Origin: Parabacteroides acidifaciens
GTDB lineage: Bacteria > Bacteroidota > Bacteroidia > Bacteroidales > Tannerellaceae
Reading direction: 5' to 3'
Assembly (NCBI RefSeq): GCF_003363715.1
Contig: NZ_QREV01000008.1
Location: 45,463 to 109,462 of the forward strand
DNA length: 64,000 bases
A program made the translations under genes and the position numbers. Positions 26,417 through 35,615 of this stretch are shown in pieces. The first letter of the stretch is position 1; the number at the start of each line of letters is the position of its first letter. Under the pieces are notes generated by a model that did not search any database, was not told the DNA's origin, and was given only the letters and a program-made list of their open reading frames with translations.

Positions 26417-27547
26417 TTATACGAACTCCAAATAATTCTCCCGATTTACCACATGAAACTCGGCATAGGGATAGGCTTCTTGGAAGGCTTTCGGTGCGGC
26501 CGGCATTTTATTTCCCCACTTGAACTCCAAGGCGGTAAGACTGTCGGCACTCTCCTCAATCAGGTCGATTTCCTGTTTGTCGTAGGTGCGCCAGAAATAG
26601 AACTCCCTGTGCAGTCCCTCATTGAAGTTCGCTTTGCGCCGCTCTCCGATGATGTAGTTCTCCCACAGCGCACCGACATCCTGCCGAATGGCCAGCGGTG
26701 AGAAAGCCCCGATAATGGCATTGCGAATGCCGTTGTCGTAGAAGTACCACTTGCCAGCTTTTGTAACCTCCTTGCGTAGGTTACGCGAATAAGCCCCCAG
26801 ACGATAGATAACGAAGACCTTTTCCAATAGGTCGAGGTATTTTTCAACGGTCGTCTTGCTCATGCCGAGTTGTTTACCTAACTCTTCGTAAGAAACTTCG
26901 CTGCCCAACTGAAAAGCTATCAATCGCAGTAGATCGCGCATCTTGCTCGAATTTTTTAAGCCGTCAATTGCTAAGATATCTTTAAGCAGGTATGCACCGA
27001 CAATATCACGTAGGTAGTCTGTTTTACGTTCATAGTTCTCCATCATTACTACTTCGGGATAGGAACCGTAAATCAAGCGCGCTTCGAGGTTCTGGCGGGT
27101 TTCAAGTGCCGTTTCCGTCTGTGCGATTTCCCGTTGCGAGAATGGTGTAAGGAGAAATTGCGTACTGCGGCCGACCAACGGTTCACCAGTCTTATTCAGC
27201 AAATCGAATGACGAAGAACCACTTGCCAAGACACTTATTCCCGGTATTTCATCAACTATCAACTTCAGAATACTACCGATTTGTGGTATGTTCTGTGCCT
27301 CATCAATAGCCAGCAAATCAATACCATCCAATAAATGCCGATAATTGGCTATTGAGCGATTCTCCAATAGTGCTAATGTGTCGTAGTCTTCGCCGTTGAG
27401 CATCATCGTCCTACCTGAATAGTTGTCCACAATTTTACGCATCATTACCGTTTTACCAACACGGCGAGCACCAAAAATCAGTACTGCTTTATTGGGCGCG
27501 ATTCGTGCTGTAATCTTCTCTTGAAGTATTCTATTTACTGTTTCCAT
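26417..27547 (-). CDS. AAA_14/DUF4143 ATPase
   Basis: 376 residues. Walker A FGARRVGKTV near residues 25-34, Walker B LLAIDEAQNIP near 79, sensor SGSSSFDL near 111, then a winged-helix segment (YEELGKQLGMSKTTVEKYLDLLEKV) and the DUF4143 nuclease-like C-terminus (REFYFWRTYDKQEIDLIEE...ALEFKWG). These proteins are common in Bacteroidetes with unknown cellular role. A TATCTTTG box 18 bases upstream gives a short leader; the gene leads the two-gene unit with the KAP ATPase. Confidence 0.87.
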   Translation of the reverse strand: METVNRILQEKITARIAPNKAVLIFGARRVGKTVMMRKIVDNYSGRTMMLNGEDYDTLALLENRSIANYRHLLDGIDLLAIDEAQNIPQIGSILKLIVDEIPGISVLASGSSSFDLLNKTGEPLVGRSTQFLLTPFSQREIAQTETALETRQNLEARLIYGSYPEVVMMENYERKTDYLRDIVGAYLLKDILAIDGLKNSSKMRDLLRLIAFQLGSEVSYEELGKQLGMSKTTVEKYLDLLEKVFVIYRLGAYSRNLRKEVTKAGKWYFYDNGIRNAIIGAFSPLAIRQDVGALWENYIIGERRKANFNEGLHREFYFWRTYDKQEIDLIEESADSLTALEFKWGNKMPAAPKAFQEAYPYAEFHVVNRENYLEFV

Positions 27548-27565
27548 ACCTTATAAAATATAATG

Positions 27566-27596
27566 CAAAGATAATCATATTTTTTTAATTGGCGAA
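27566..27596 (-). promoter_or_regulatory. Promoter of the AAA-KAP unit
   Basis: TATCTTTG (27566-27573 on the minus strand) with TTCG 19 bases upstream, close to TTTG-N19-TANNTTTG. Predicted start about 27559, 12 bases before ATG 27547. The remainder of 27548-27848 is AT-rich with no gene seen; the small RNA RteR, which lies just after rteC in CTnDOT, would be sought here. Confidence 0.55.
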
Positions 27597-27799
27597 TTTT
27601 ACAAAAAAAACGGGCTATTAAATGGCGATTTTTACAACCACAATCTTATGGAAGTTGTTTCATTGTTTTTAGTAATGATATATGTTCATACTATGATGAC
27701 TCAATAATTTACCAGACATACGTTTCTGAAATTTGTCCTTATAGGAATGAAAAACTCACATATATTGTGCTAATTAATATATAATTAAATGAAAATAAA

Positions 27800-27826
27800 A
27801 AGACAGGATACGAGTATTCCTGTCTT
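27800..27826 (-). terminator. Terminator after rteC
   Basis: AAGACAGGA (27800-27808) pairs with TCCTGTCTT (27818-27826); on the rteC strand a U-rich TTTTATTTTC follows. It is 22 bases beyond the rteC stop. Confidence 0.7.
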
Positions 27827-27848
27827 CTCATATGTAATGGATATTTTT

Positions 27849-28454
27849 TTATTTTCTCATCCGCTCCAACTCCTCATCACGCAACATTCTCTCGTTCAGT
27901 TTTTCCTGCATCCTGTCAATGAAATAGGTGCGGCTTTCGTTCTTCCGGCGTTTGATATCAGTGTAGAAGCGGTAGCAGTCTTTAGAATCAACCCCGAATA
28001 TCTTATAGAGAAGTGGGGCGAGCTGTTTGAGCGGCATATTGCCGTTGTTGATGCAGCCCATCACGTCTATGCCGTAGATAAGTTCCACGAGGTCGATGGC
28101 ATTGCCCGTCCATTGAAGAAGGCTGGCGGTGGTTTCTGTTGCGTTGTTGGCGGATATTAGTGGTGGCACTTGGGGCGTGGCAAGGAATTTCTGCATCTTT
28201 CTTACGAAAGACAGAGCCTTGCTGACGTAGGCGGCAATCTCTCTTTTTTCTTCTGACAGATTACGTACGGGATGGTGCTGCAACTCGATTTCGATGTAGG
28301 CAAGCGCGATGACGGTAAGGTTCATGTCCATGCCGCCGTTGCACAGTTCGATCACTTGGGTGGCGAAAGCCGTGTATGCCGTTTCCATATTGCAGTCGCC
28401 GGCTTCGTTTATCAGGCGGAAAAAGTCGGTTTCCGCCAGCAAGAAATAATTCAT
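27849..28454 (-). CDS. rteC: RteC, activator of excision
   Basis: 201 residues from ATG 28454 (MNYFLLAETDFFRLINEAG); the open frame to 28517 has a weaker start. Helical N-terminus and a C-terminal winged-helix-like region (PLKQLAPLLYKIFGVDSKDCYRFYTDIKRRKN...RTYFIDRMQEKLNERM) typical of RteC. In CTnDOT it is itself activated by RteB and binds upstream of the xis2c-xis2d-orf3-exc operon. The RibD-like gene separates it from rteB here. Confidence 0.87.
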   Translation of the reverse strand: MNYFLLAETDFFRLINEAGDCNMETAYTAFATQVIELCNGGMDMNLTVIALAYIEIELQHHPVRNLSEEKREIAAYVSKALSFVRKMQKFLATPQVPPLISANNATETTASLLQWTGNAIDLVELIYGIDVMGCINNGNMPLKQLAPLLYKIFGVDSKDCYRFYTDIKRRKNESRTYFIDRMQEKLNERMLRDEELERMRK

Positions 28455-28537
28455 GGTTCTGTCAATTTTGAAAATTACACTTTGTTTTCTGCGTGCGCAC
28501 ATGAATATAATTGGCAAAAAACGCGGCAGAAAATAAA

Positions 28538-28572
28538 AAATCCAACACTCAATTTTACAAAGTGCTGGATTT
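28538..28572 (-). terminator. Terminator after the RibD-like gene
   Basis: 28538-28549 and 28561-28572 form a 12-bp stem on the minus strand (one G-U), followed by TTTTTTATTTTC. The 238-base gap between the RibD-like stop and rteC holds this and no gene. Confidence 0.75.
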
Positions 28573-28692
28573 CAGAGGTATAAAATTCAGTATTTTTTCA
28601 CAAGGACAAATTATCTCCGACTTAAATTGTTTGTAATCGGAACATTTATTCTATTCCTGAAAATAGAAATGTATGCTTGCCGCACATTTTGG

Positions 28693-29115
28693 CTATCTTG
28701 CTTTTTTATCAAGGATATAGATAATGCGACATACACCGTTGGGATAGCTTTTCAAAGAGGAAAGCGTCCAGTGTTGCTCTGGCAGAGCCGACTTAAAAAA
28801 ATGTCGTCCGCTTCCGGATATGAAAGGAACGGTGTATAGTATGATTTCATCCACAGCGTGCATCCGCAGCAGTCCGTTTATATAGTCTGCCGTGTCCGGT
28901 GTGGCTTCCGCGAGGTAACGGATGTTTGTGCAGTCTTTTCTCCATTCGTGCAGCATTGAAATGGAATAGTCCGGTGTCACACGGTAAAAGGCTTTCTTCC
29001 TGATTTCATCAAGACCGCAACGGTCAAGGCACAAATCCTGATGTGCTTTATCATATAACTCTGAAGAAAGACATCCGTCCATCGTCAGTACGGCGAGAAT
29101 CTGAACTTTACCCAT
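28693..29115 (-). CDS. RibD C-terminal / dihydrofolate-reductase-like protein
   Basis: 140 residues. It starts MGKVQILAVLTMDGCLSSE, like the first strand and loop of RibD-C/DHFR folds; DEIILYTVPFISGSGRHFF is the conserved C-terminal segment of that family. It is shorter than full DHFR (about 160-180). Substrate unknown; a reductase or resistance role is possible but not shown. AAAGGA precedes ATG 29115. It has its own promoter, long structured leader and terminator, so it is a separate unit from rteB. Confidence 0.72.
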   Translation of the reverse strand: MGKVQILAVLTMDGCLSSELYDKAHQDLCLDRCGLDEIRKKAFYRVTPDYSISMLHEWRKDCTNIRYLAEATPDTADYINGLLRMHAVDEIILYTVPFISGSGRHFFKSALPEQHWTLSSLKSYPNGVCRIIYILDKKAR

Positions 29116-29358
29116 AATCGTTTCCTTTCGTTAGGCAAGGGTAAAAAAGTAGCGTGCAATTCACACTACCTTCAAGCGATGGCTCTGGTAAAGCCTTTAC
29201 GGAGAGTACGTGAATGCACGCTATGCGTAAGCATAGCATAAGCATCACGCAATCGTCTCCGTAGTTCCAATTTACCAGATTTTCGCTTGAAACGCCTTGC
29301 GGTCTTATCCTATATGTTGGCGGCGAAAAGCTCCTGCCAATCGCCGTTTTTCTCAAAT
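29116..29358 (-). ncRNA. Long structured leader ahead of the RibD-like gene
   Basis: A single elongated hairpin spans 29171-29291: stems 29171-29179/29283-29291 (9 bp), 29184-29192/29271-29279 (9 bp), 29198-29205/29256-29263 (8 bp), 29209-29217/29242-29249 (8 bp with one bulge) and 29220-29226/29231-29237 (7 bp, four-base loop). It is followed by a terminator hairpin at 29149-29169 with a six-base U-run, then the start codon. This is the architecture of a riboswitch or attenuator. I do not recognise the class. Confidence 0.7.
29149..29169 (-). terminator. Leader terminator of the RibD-like gene
   Basis: GTAGCGTG (29149-29156) and CACACTAC (29162-29169) form an 8-bp stem (one G-U) with a five-base loop; on the minus strand TTTTTT follows (29148-29143). 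It lies 34 bases before the start codon, so it can turn the gene off. Confidence 0.75.
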
Positions 29359-29364
29359 GTTATG

Positions 29365-29372
29365 CAAAGATA
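29365..29372 (-). promoter_or_regulatory. Putative -7 box of the RibD-like unit
   Basis: TATCTTTG on the minus strand, 22 bases beyond the rteB stop; predicted start about 29358, giving a leader of about 243 bases. No matching -33 box is clear. Confidence 0.5.
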
Positions 29373-29394
29373 GCCAAATTCAGTGAATTACGGG

Positions 29395-30717
29395 CTATGA
29401 TTGCTTGAATTTATATTTAAGTCCATACTCTTCAAGTTTGCTGTATAGTGTTGTCCTGCCTATGCCGAGCAGTTCTGCGGCGACACTCCGGTTGCCGTTT
29501 GCCTGTTTCAACGCACGCAATATCCGCTCCTTATCCTCCGCGTCATTGCGCAAGGCGAAGCTGACAGTAGAGGTCGGTTTCGTCACGGCAAGTTCCAGAT
29601 GCTCTTTCATGACAACACCTTCCTGCGCCTGCAATACAGCACCCATAACTTTCTGCCGAAGTTCCCGCACGTTGCCCGGCCATGCGTGTGTCAGCAACGC
29701 TTTACGTGCTTCGGAACTGAACCCGCTCACGCTACACTCCAGCTCTCTGTTTGCCATATCACGGAAGAACTCTGCCAGCGGCATAATGTCTTCTTGACAG
29801 TCACGCAACGGAGGAACGGTTATCCCGAAGTCGTGCAGGCGGTACAGAAGATCCTGCCGAAAACGCTTTTCATTCACCGATACCTCCAAATCTTCATTGG
29901 TAGCAGCGATGATGCGGACATTGAAATTCCGGTCTGCCTTGTCTCCGACCGGGCGATACCGCCTCTCCTGTATGGCACGGAGCAACATCTGTTGGGTTTC
30001 CAACGCGAGGTTTCCTACCTCGTCCAGAAACAACGTGCCGCCTTCCGCCTCATGGAAATATCCTTTCTTGGCATTGTCCGCACCTGTAAATGCACCTTTG
30101 ACGTGTCCGAAGAAAGCCGACGGTGCAAGCTCTTTGGAGAGTGAACCGCAGTCCACCGCCACAAATGGCTTGCCTGCACGTTTGCTCTTGTCATGCAACA
30201 GGTGGGCAATATGCTCCTTGCCCGTGCCGTTCTCACCAAATATCATCACGCTCATATCGGTGGCGGCTACCAGCCTTATGCGGTGCATGATTTTCTGAAA
30301 GGCGGAACCTTCACGGGCGAATATAGGCATACGGCGTTGTCCTGCCTGACGTTCTTTCAGTATGGAACGGATCAGGGGGACAAGTTTATCCTCCACAAGC
30401 TGTTTGGGAATATAGTCTATCGAGCCGAGTTTCATGCTTTCCACGGCGGTATTAACTTCGGCGTAGTCGGTCATAATGATGAAGGGCTGCATCTTTCCCT
30501 CCTTTCGCATCCAGCACAAAAGGTCTATGCCACTGCCGTCAGGCAGACGCAGGTCGGCAACCACGATATCATTATCTGTTGCCTGTTGCAGATGTTTCTT
30601 CGCGGTTGAGAGGTGGTAAGCCTTCATATTGCGGTAGCCCTCCCGTGACAGCATATTGCAGACATATTCGCAATACACGATGTTGTCTTCCACCACAATT
30701 ATTTTTGTCTTATTCAT
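29395..30717 (-). CDS. rteB: RteB, sigma-54-type response regulator
   Basis: 440 residues. Receiver domain with phospho-acceptor Asp in VVADLRLPDGSG near residue 56; AAA domain with Walker A GENGTGKEH near 162, GAFTGA loop, and EGGTLFLDEVGNL; Fis-type HTH at the C-terminus (GNRSVAAELLGIGRTTLYSKLEEYG). It is the response regulator partner of RteA and activates rteC. It overlaps rteA by eight bases. A sigma-54-type activator in Bacteroides is characteristic of this locus. Confidence 0.93.
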   Translation of the reverse strand: MNKTKIIVVEDNIVYCEYVCNMLSREGYRNMKAYHLSTAKKHLQQATDNDIVVADLRLPDGSGIDLLCWMRKEGKMQPFIIMTDYAEVNTAVESMKLGSIDYIPKQLVEDKLVPLIRSILKERQAGQRRMPIFAREGSAFQKIMHRIRLVAATDMSVMIFGENGTGKEHIAHLLHDKSKRAGKPFVAVDCGSLSKELAPSAFFGHVKGAFTGADNAKKGYFHEAEGGTLFLDEVGNLALETQQMLLRAIQERRYRPVGDKADRNFNVRIIAATNEDLEVSVNEKRFRQDLLYRLHDFGITVPPLRDCQEDIMPLAEFFRDMANRELECSVSGFSSEARKALLTHAWPGNVRELRQKVMGAVLQAQEGVVMKEHLELAVTKPTSTVSFALRNDAEDKERILRALKQANGNRSVAAELLGIGRTTLYSKLEEYGLKYKFKQS

Positions 30718-33028
30718 CTTCGTATTTTCTCCTTTCCTCTTCTGCCAACCGTATTATTTCCACTCCCTTATCCAGCACGGCAGTCACGGCATGGCTTAAC
30801 GCTTCACCATCCGGGAGAGCATCGCCACGAAGCAATCCGTAAAGTACATTCAGCGGTTGGTCGGCACGGAGCACCTCCCACGAACTGCGCAGGTGGTGGA
30901 TCAGGGAATCCAGCTTTTGCAGGTCTTTTTCTTTTGCTGCATCCCGTACCGCCTGCATTTCCTTTTCTGTTTCAGTTATCAACTTTTCCAGCATGACGGC
31001 TTCATTGCCATAGGACAATAAGGCGGAAAAGTCCGGTTTCCCGTCCGGTGTCGCTTTTATGGCACACCTGTCGGAAACCTCCATCAGTTCCGATATGGAG
31101 AACGGTTTGAACAGGCATCCGGCAAAGCCTTTTGCCAATAGTTCCCCTTTGTTACAACTGCCCGAAGCGGTTGCCACAACCACCGGGATTGTTGGTGAAT
31201 TGCCCACGTTGGACGAACGCAACAGTTCCAGCAATTCGAAACCGTTTATATCGGGCATATTCAAGTCTGTCAGCAACAGGCTGTATTCTTTCTGGCGTAT
31301 CATTTCCATCAGTGCCGCAGCATCGGTGCAAGTGTCGCAGTGTATTCCTTCTTGGGAATACATCTCTTTCAGCATCAGAAGTAATACCTCATCATTGTCA
31401 ATGGCGACAACATCATGGAATTTATTGTTATGATAAACAGGTGTATTGCTTGTATATCCAAGCTGTTCTTCAGCTTCCTGCATAGAAATTTCAACTGTGA
31501 AACGACTGCCTTTCCCTTTCTTGCTGTCTAAACGGATTGTTCCGCCAAGCATCGACACAATATTACGCATTATGGCAAGCCCAAGCCCGAAACCCTCCTT
31601 TGCGGCGGCATTTGATAGACGTTCAAACGCACCGAACGCTTGTTTCTGTTCCTCTTCTGTCATGCCTGTACCTGTATCTTCAACGACCAGTGTCAGAACT
31701 CCATTATCATATTCAGTAATCAAAGAAACACCGCCTTCTTCTGTGAACTTGACAGCGTTTGACAGCAGGTTATTCCCGATTTGTATTATTCGCTCTTTGT
31801 CGGTCAATACAATGGCATCGTGTCCAGTCTTCACGGACAAGGACAGCCCTTTGTTCACGGCAACAGGCATGAACTCCGTTTCAAGTGTGTGCGTGATTGC
31901 TGAAATCCGGCAGGGTGACAGACGGGGCTGTTCCTTGCCGTTGTCCAGGCGGAAGAAGTCAAGCAAAGTGTTAAGCATATCCCGCATACGGTCGGAGGAT
32001 TGCAGTATGTTTTGGATATACTGCCCGGACTTATCCTCACACTGTTCTTTCCGTATCAGTCCGGCATAGCCTGTTATTGCTGTCAGCGGTGTGCGCAGTT
32101 CATGGGTGATAGTATGTACCGCCTTCTTCCTTGACGTTATCAGTGCCTCGTTCCGTTGTACGGATTGTTCCAGTTGCCTTATCAAATCAGTTGTCTTGTG
32201 CTTGTATTGTTTAATGCTTTTTGCATCACGATGTATGATGATGTAGGAAATTAACAACAATAGAAGAACGAATCCCATTAAACCGCCTACTTGCATAAAT
32301 GACTTTTCACGCATGGCAACTATTTCGTTTTCCCGGCTTTGCAGTTCGGTTTGTACCTTTTCTTCTATTTGGCAAATCAATTCTTGCAGTTGTCTGTTAA
32401 GTTCTGCATTACGAGCTGCAAGGCTGTCGGCTTGTTCCGACAATTGGCGATCCTGCACTTTCTGTTCGCTGATTACGTTTCTATTGACCGAATGAAGGAT
32501 AGTGGTTGATACTGCTGGAGTTACTTCCTTTTTTTTGCCGAATATGCCTAAGAAACCTTTTCGTTTTGGCTTTTTGGACTGTTCCTGCACACTTTTCTGT
32601 ACAATAACCGGAATTTGATTGGCTATCTTCTTGTTAATAGATTGTTGTTCATCCATTAACCGGACTATCTGGAACATCTGTCGTTCCTTATCCTCTAAAA
32701 GACTGCGCACACTATCGATGCGCTCTGCTGGATAGGTGGCCTTGAAACGGCAGAGCATACTGTCCATTGCCATACGCCGTGCATGGTAATGCTCGATATC
32801 TTTATCGTTCCATTCCAGTATTGTTTCACCCAATAGAGAAAATTTTATCATTTGAATATTGATATTGTTTATTTCTTTTCGGAGCTCGTCTATTTTTTTA
32901 TTGCCAAGTTCTAATGCTTCTATCTCCTGCCATTCATAGAGGCTATTATATGCCATACATCCGATAAGAATGGAGATAAGTATATATCCCAACCGTATTG
33001 CCTTATAGAAATTTCCTGACCGCTCCAT
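30710..33028 (-). CDS. rteA: RteA, hybrid sensor histidine kinase
   Basis: 772 residues. Two membrane helices (about 10-28 and 250-265) flank a periplasmic coiled-coil sensor. HisKA box THELRTPLTAITGY near 309, then NLLSNAVKF, DTGTGM and GFGLGLAI of the ATPase domain. A receiver domain (LLLTDLNMPDINGF, Asp near 588) and a C-terminal HPt domain (LIHHLRSSW, His near 711) complete a four-step phosphorelay to RteB. Its ATG overlaps the tetQ stop (TAATG), so tetracycline induction of tetQ raises rteA and rteB. Confidence 0.93.
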   Translation of the reverse strand: MERSGNFYKAIRLGYILISILIGCMAYNSLYEWQEIEALELGNKKIDELRKEINNINIQMIKFSLLGETILEWNDKDIEHYHARRMAMDSMLCRFKATYPAERIDSVRSLLEDKERQMFQIVRLMDEQQSINKKIANQIPVIVQKSVQEQSKKPKRKGFLGIFGKKKEVTPAVSTTILHSVNRNVISEQKVQDRQLSEQADSLAARNAELNRQLQELICQIEEKVQTELQSRENEIVAMREKSFMQVGGLMGFVLLLLLISYIIIHRDAKSIKQYKHKTTDLIRQLEQSVQRNEALITSRKKAVHTITHELRTPLTAITGYAGLIRKEQCEDKSGQYIQNILQSSDRMRDMLNTLLDFFRLDNGKEQPRLSPCRISAITHTLETEFMPVAVNKGLSLSVKTGHDAIVLTDKERIIQIGNNLLSNAVKFTEEGGVSLITEYDNGVLTLVVEDTGTGMTEEEQKQAFGAFERLSNAAAKEGFGLGLAIMRNIVSMLGGTIRLDSKKGKGSRFTVEISMQEAEEQLGYTSNTPVYHNNKFHDVVAIDNDEVLLLMLKEMYSQEGIHCDTCTDAAALMEMIRQKEYSLLLTDLNMPDINGFELLELLRSSNVGNSPTIPVVVATASGSCNKGELLAKGFAGCLFKPFSISELMEVSDRCAIKATPDGKPDFSALLSYGNEAVMLEKLITETEKEMQAVRDAAKEKDLQKLDSLIHHLRSSWEVLRADQPLNVLYGLLRGDALPDGEALSHAVTAVLDKGVEIIRLAEEERRKYEDE

Positions 33029-34953
33029 TATTTTAATGACATTGATTTTTGGAACATGAATAAAAGTTTATCTTTTTCGTTCATGCGGATATTATCAGAA
33101 TAACCGTCTTTTGTTATTTGATACCCACATGGCTTAACCATAAAAATGCCTAAGCCCTTAGTGTACGAACTTACTTCTGAGGCATAGTCTTTACTTGTAT
33201 TTAATGGAACTTTCCCTTTAATATGACACCACTCATTATTACAACTGATGTCTTCAATCTCAGACATCAGTTTTTGCAAATCTGTAATAGCTTTGGAACT
33301 CGCTACTTGGGGTATCTGCAACTCAAAACAGAGCATCGGTTCGAGAATGTCCACACCTGACTGTTGCAAAGCCAGCCTGAAGACATAAGGGGTCAGCTGT
33401 CTGAAATCAGCAGGTGTACTTACCGGGCTATAATACTCGGCTTGAGTAAAAGTTACTTTCAGATCTGTCACTTCCCATCCATGTAAACCAGATTGGCAAG
33501 ACATACGAATCCCTTCAAAAACGGCATTTTGAAAAGAATGGTTCAGATAACCATAGGAGATGTCACTTTCGATTTGCAACCCTGCCCCTAACGGTAAGGG
33601 TTCAAGAGTCAGCCCTATTGTGGCCCAGTAAGGGTTGGGTGGTACTTCGATCTGAATAATCTTATTGACCTTTTTTATAGGTCGTTCTTTGTAGATAGTC
33701 TTGATCTCATCAAAATGGACCTTTACGGAAAATCGTTCTTCCAGCAATGTCTGTATGATTTCCTTTTGGGTCAAACCATATAACGAGATTTCCAATTCAT
33801 CACTATATGAGTTTATGGAAAAGGACAAAGACGGGTCTTCAATCCACAATGTATTCAGAGCGGATATCACCTTGCTTCTCTCTTCGGGCTTATTTGGCCG
33901 GACGGAGGATTTGAGAGCGGGATGCTGATGAGATAATCCTTGAATCAAACAAGGTTTAGCACCTAAATAATCTCCGATTCGAAAATCTTCTATATCTTCT
34001 ACAATCGCGATATCATTGGCACCCACTTCATCAACATTTATCTCTCTGCCCTGATAAATAGTCTTTAGATTTTTAATCTTGATGAATTTTTCCGAATCGT
34101 TGATTCTTACAACGTCTCGAAGTCTCAGACTTCCGTCAATTATTTTAAGAAAACTTCTTTTATGCCCTTTGGGGTCATGCTCTATCTTATAGAGATAAGC
34201 TGAAAGTCTGTTTGAGACTGATGCCGGAGGAAGTATAAAAGAAGAAATGGCGTCCAACAACTCATTGATACCGATATTGAACATTGCTGATCCATGTAGC
34301 ACCGGATAGACTTTGGCTTTTGCCACAAGAGCGATTATCGTATTCCAATAATCAGCCGGTGAAATTTCGCTATCCGCCAAATATCGTTCTAATATATCGT
34401 CGTCATGGTTGCATACAAATTCTTTGTATTCTTCCTTTATATATGTTTGGGAGCAAACCGGATAAACCGATCCATCGACAACAGTTTGCATAAACAGGAC
34501 ATCTTGCGACAGATTTGTTTTTATATCCATATACAAACGCTCCAAATTCACACCGGCACGGTCAATCTTATTGATAAATATAATTGTCGGGATTTGCAGC
34601 TTTTGTAAAGTACTGAACAGCAACTTTGTCTGCGCTTGTATGCCTTCCTTTGCGGATAAGATGAGGACTGCTCCATCAAGCATTTTGAATGTCCGCTCCA
34701 CTTCCGCAATAAAATCCATGTGTCCCGGAGTGTCAATGATATTGCATTTCACTCCATTCCAGATAATAGATGTCGTAGAAGCCCGGACAGTAATTCCTCT
34801 ACGTTTCTCTATATCCATAGAGTCCGTTATGGTGTCACCATTATCCACACGGCCGCACTTTTCCGTTGCTCCACTGGCAAACAGCAGATTCTCGGTTACG
34901 GAAGTTTTTCCTGCATCAATGTGAGCAAGAATTCCTAAATTTATAATATTCAT
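33028..34953 (-). CDS. tetQ: TetQ, ribosomal protection tetracycline-resistance protein
   Basis: 641 residues from ATG 34953 ([18 protein letters not shown]), the usual TetQ start. GTPase motifs [22 protein letters not shown] and INKID are all present, followed by EF-G-like domains. TetQ displaces tetracycline from the ribosome. A GTG at 35001 in frame would add 16 residues and has AGGAGG nine bases upstream, so an alternative start or leader translation is possible. It is the first gene of tetQ-rteA-rteB. Confidence 0.97.
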
Positions 34954-35082
34954 TTGGATTAAGCAATAATATACTACAGTAGATGCATTGTCGAAACGCA
35001 CCTTTTAATACCTCCTCGTAGCATATGAGAACTACAGGATTACTAACTCGTATTAATATGTATATTATTACTGCCGCATAAC
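34954..35082 (-). promoter_or_regulatory. tetQ leader (translational attenuator)
   Basis: About 130 bases between the predicted transcript start and the tetQ ATG. It includes AGGAGG near 35013-35018, the in-frame GTG 35001, and several short complementary stretches. In CTnDOT the equivalent leader mediates tetracycline-induced translation of tetQ; I did not derive the pairing scheme here. Confidence 0.6.
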
Positions 35083-35087
35083 GATTA

Positions 35088-35118
35088 CAAAATTACACAA
35101 AAAAATATATCTAACAAA
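35088..35118 (-). promoter_or_regulatory. tetQ-rteA-rteB promoter
   Basis: TTTG at 35118-35115 and TAATTTTG at 35095-35088 on the minus strand, with 19 bases between them: an exact Bacteroidetes -33/-7 promoter. The start is predicted near 35082. Confidence 0.8.
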
Positions 35119-35459
35119 AGTGGGAGGATTTTTTAACTTTTTACCATAGACATTTTATTAGGGAAGCGTAGGTTCAACTGGCAAGTACAAATAAGTAGAA
35201 ATGTTTGAACAACACCGTTTTAGGAAGTTGAAAAATCAAGTTTCTCTCTCGGTATAGCGTTTATTTTGGCCAATATCTTCTTTAGTTTAGCATTTGTGTA
35301 TTTCCCATTCGTGTTCTATTTAGCTCCTTATTATGAGTATGTAGCAAGTTACTTATCAAATTCAGCCTCTTTGAGGGTCAAATATGGTTTTGCAAATGGT
35401 GACTGACAAGACATAAACAAGGTCAGCAGGAATTTTTTACATAAATGGACATGAATGTA

Positions 35460-35615
35460 TATAACCTAAAATAAGAATAAATTTTAATAAGGGCTGCCCA
35501 AAAAGAAAAAAATGCAGTTGCCATCCTATAGATACTTGCAGAAAGGATAAAATTTACTTTTAGACCTTTTGGGATAGCCCTTATTAATACTTCAGATAAA
35601 ATTCCTTAGGTTATA
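35460..35615. repeat. MITE-like nested inverted repeat
   Basis: 35484-35503 and 35567-35587 are terminal inverted repeats sharing TTAATAAGGGCT and CCCAAAA with a two-base difference between them (GC versus AT). They enclose about 63 bases with no gene. Outside lie TATAACCTAA (35460-35469) and TTAGGTTATA (35606-35615). The GGGCTxxCCCAAAA ends resemble IS-type termini. The remainder of 35119-35459 is AT-rich with no gene seen. Confidence 0.65.

Noticed and set aside
27548-27848. RteR small RNA
   Set aside because: CTnDOT has it just after rteC, but beyond the rteC terminator I cannot recognise a 90-base RNA by eye, so I did not annotate one.
29130-29291. Integron attC site suggested by GTTAGGC and the long hairpin near a DHFR-like gene
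   Set aside because: The hairpin's outer arms lack the paired RYYYAAC/GTTRRRY cores and there is no integron integrase; the GTTAGGC is probably chance.
29108-29356. 82-codon open frame antisense-aligned with the RibD-like leader
   Set aside because: It runs through the hairpin and terminator arms, ends beyond the RibD-like start, and its composition (many Cys, His, Ser) is explained by the structured RNA.
35005-35610. erm- or tetX-type resistance genes as in larger CTnDOT relatives
   Set aside because: No such reading frames; tetQ is the only clear resistance gene in the window.
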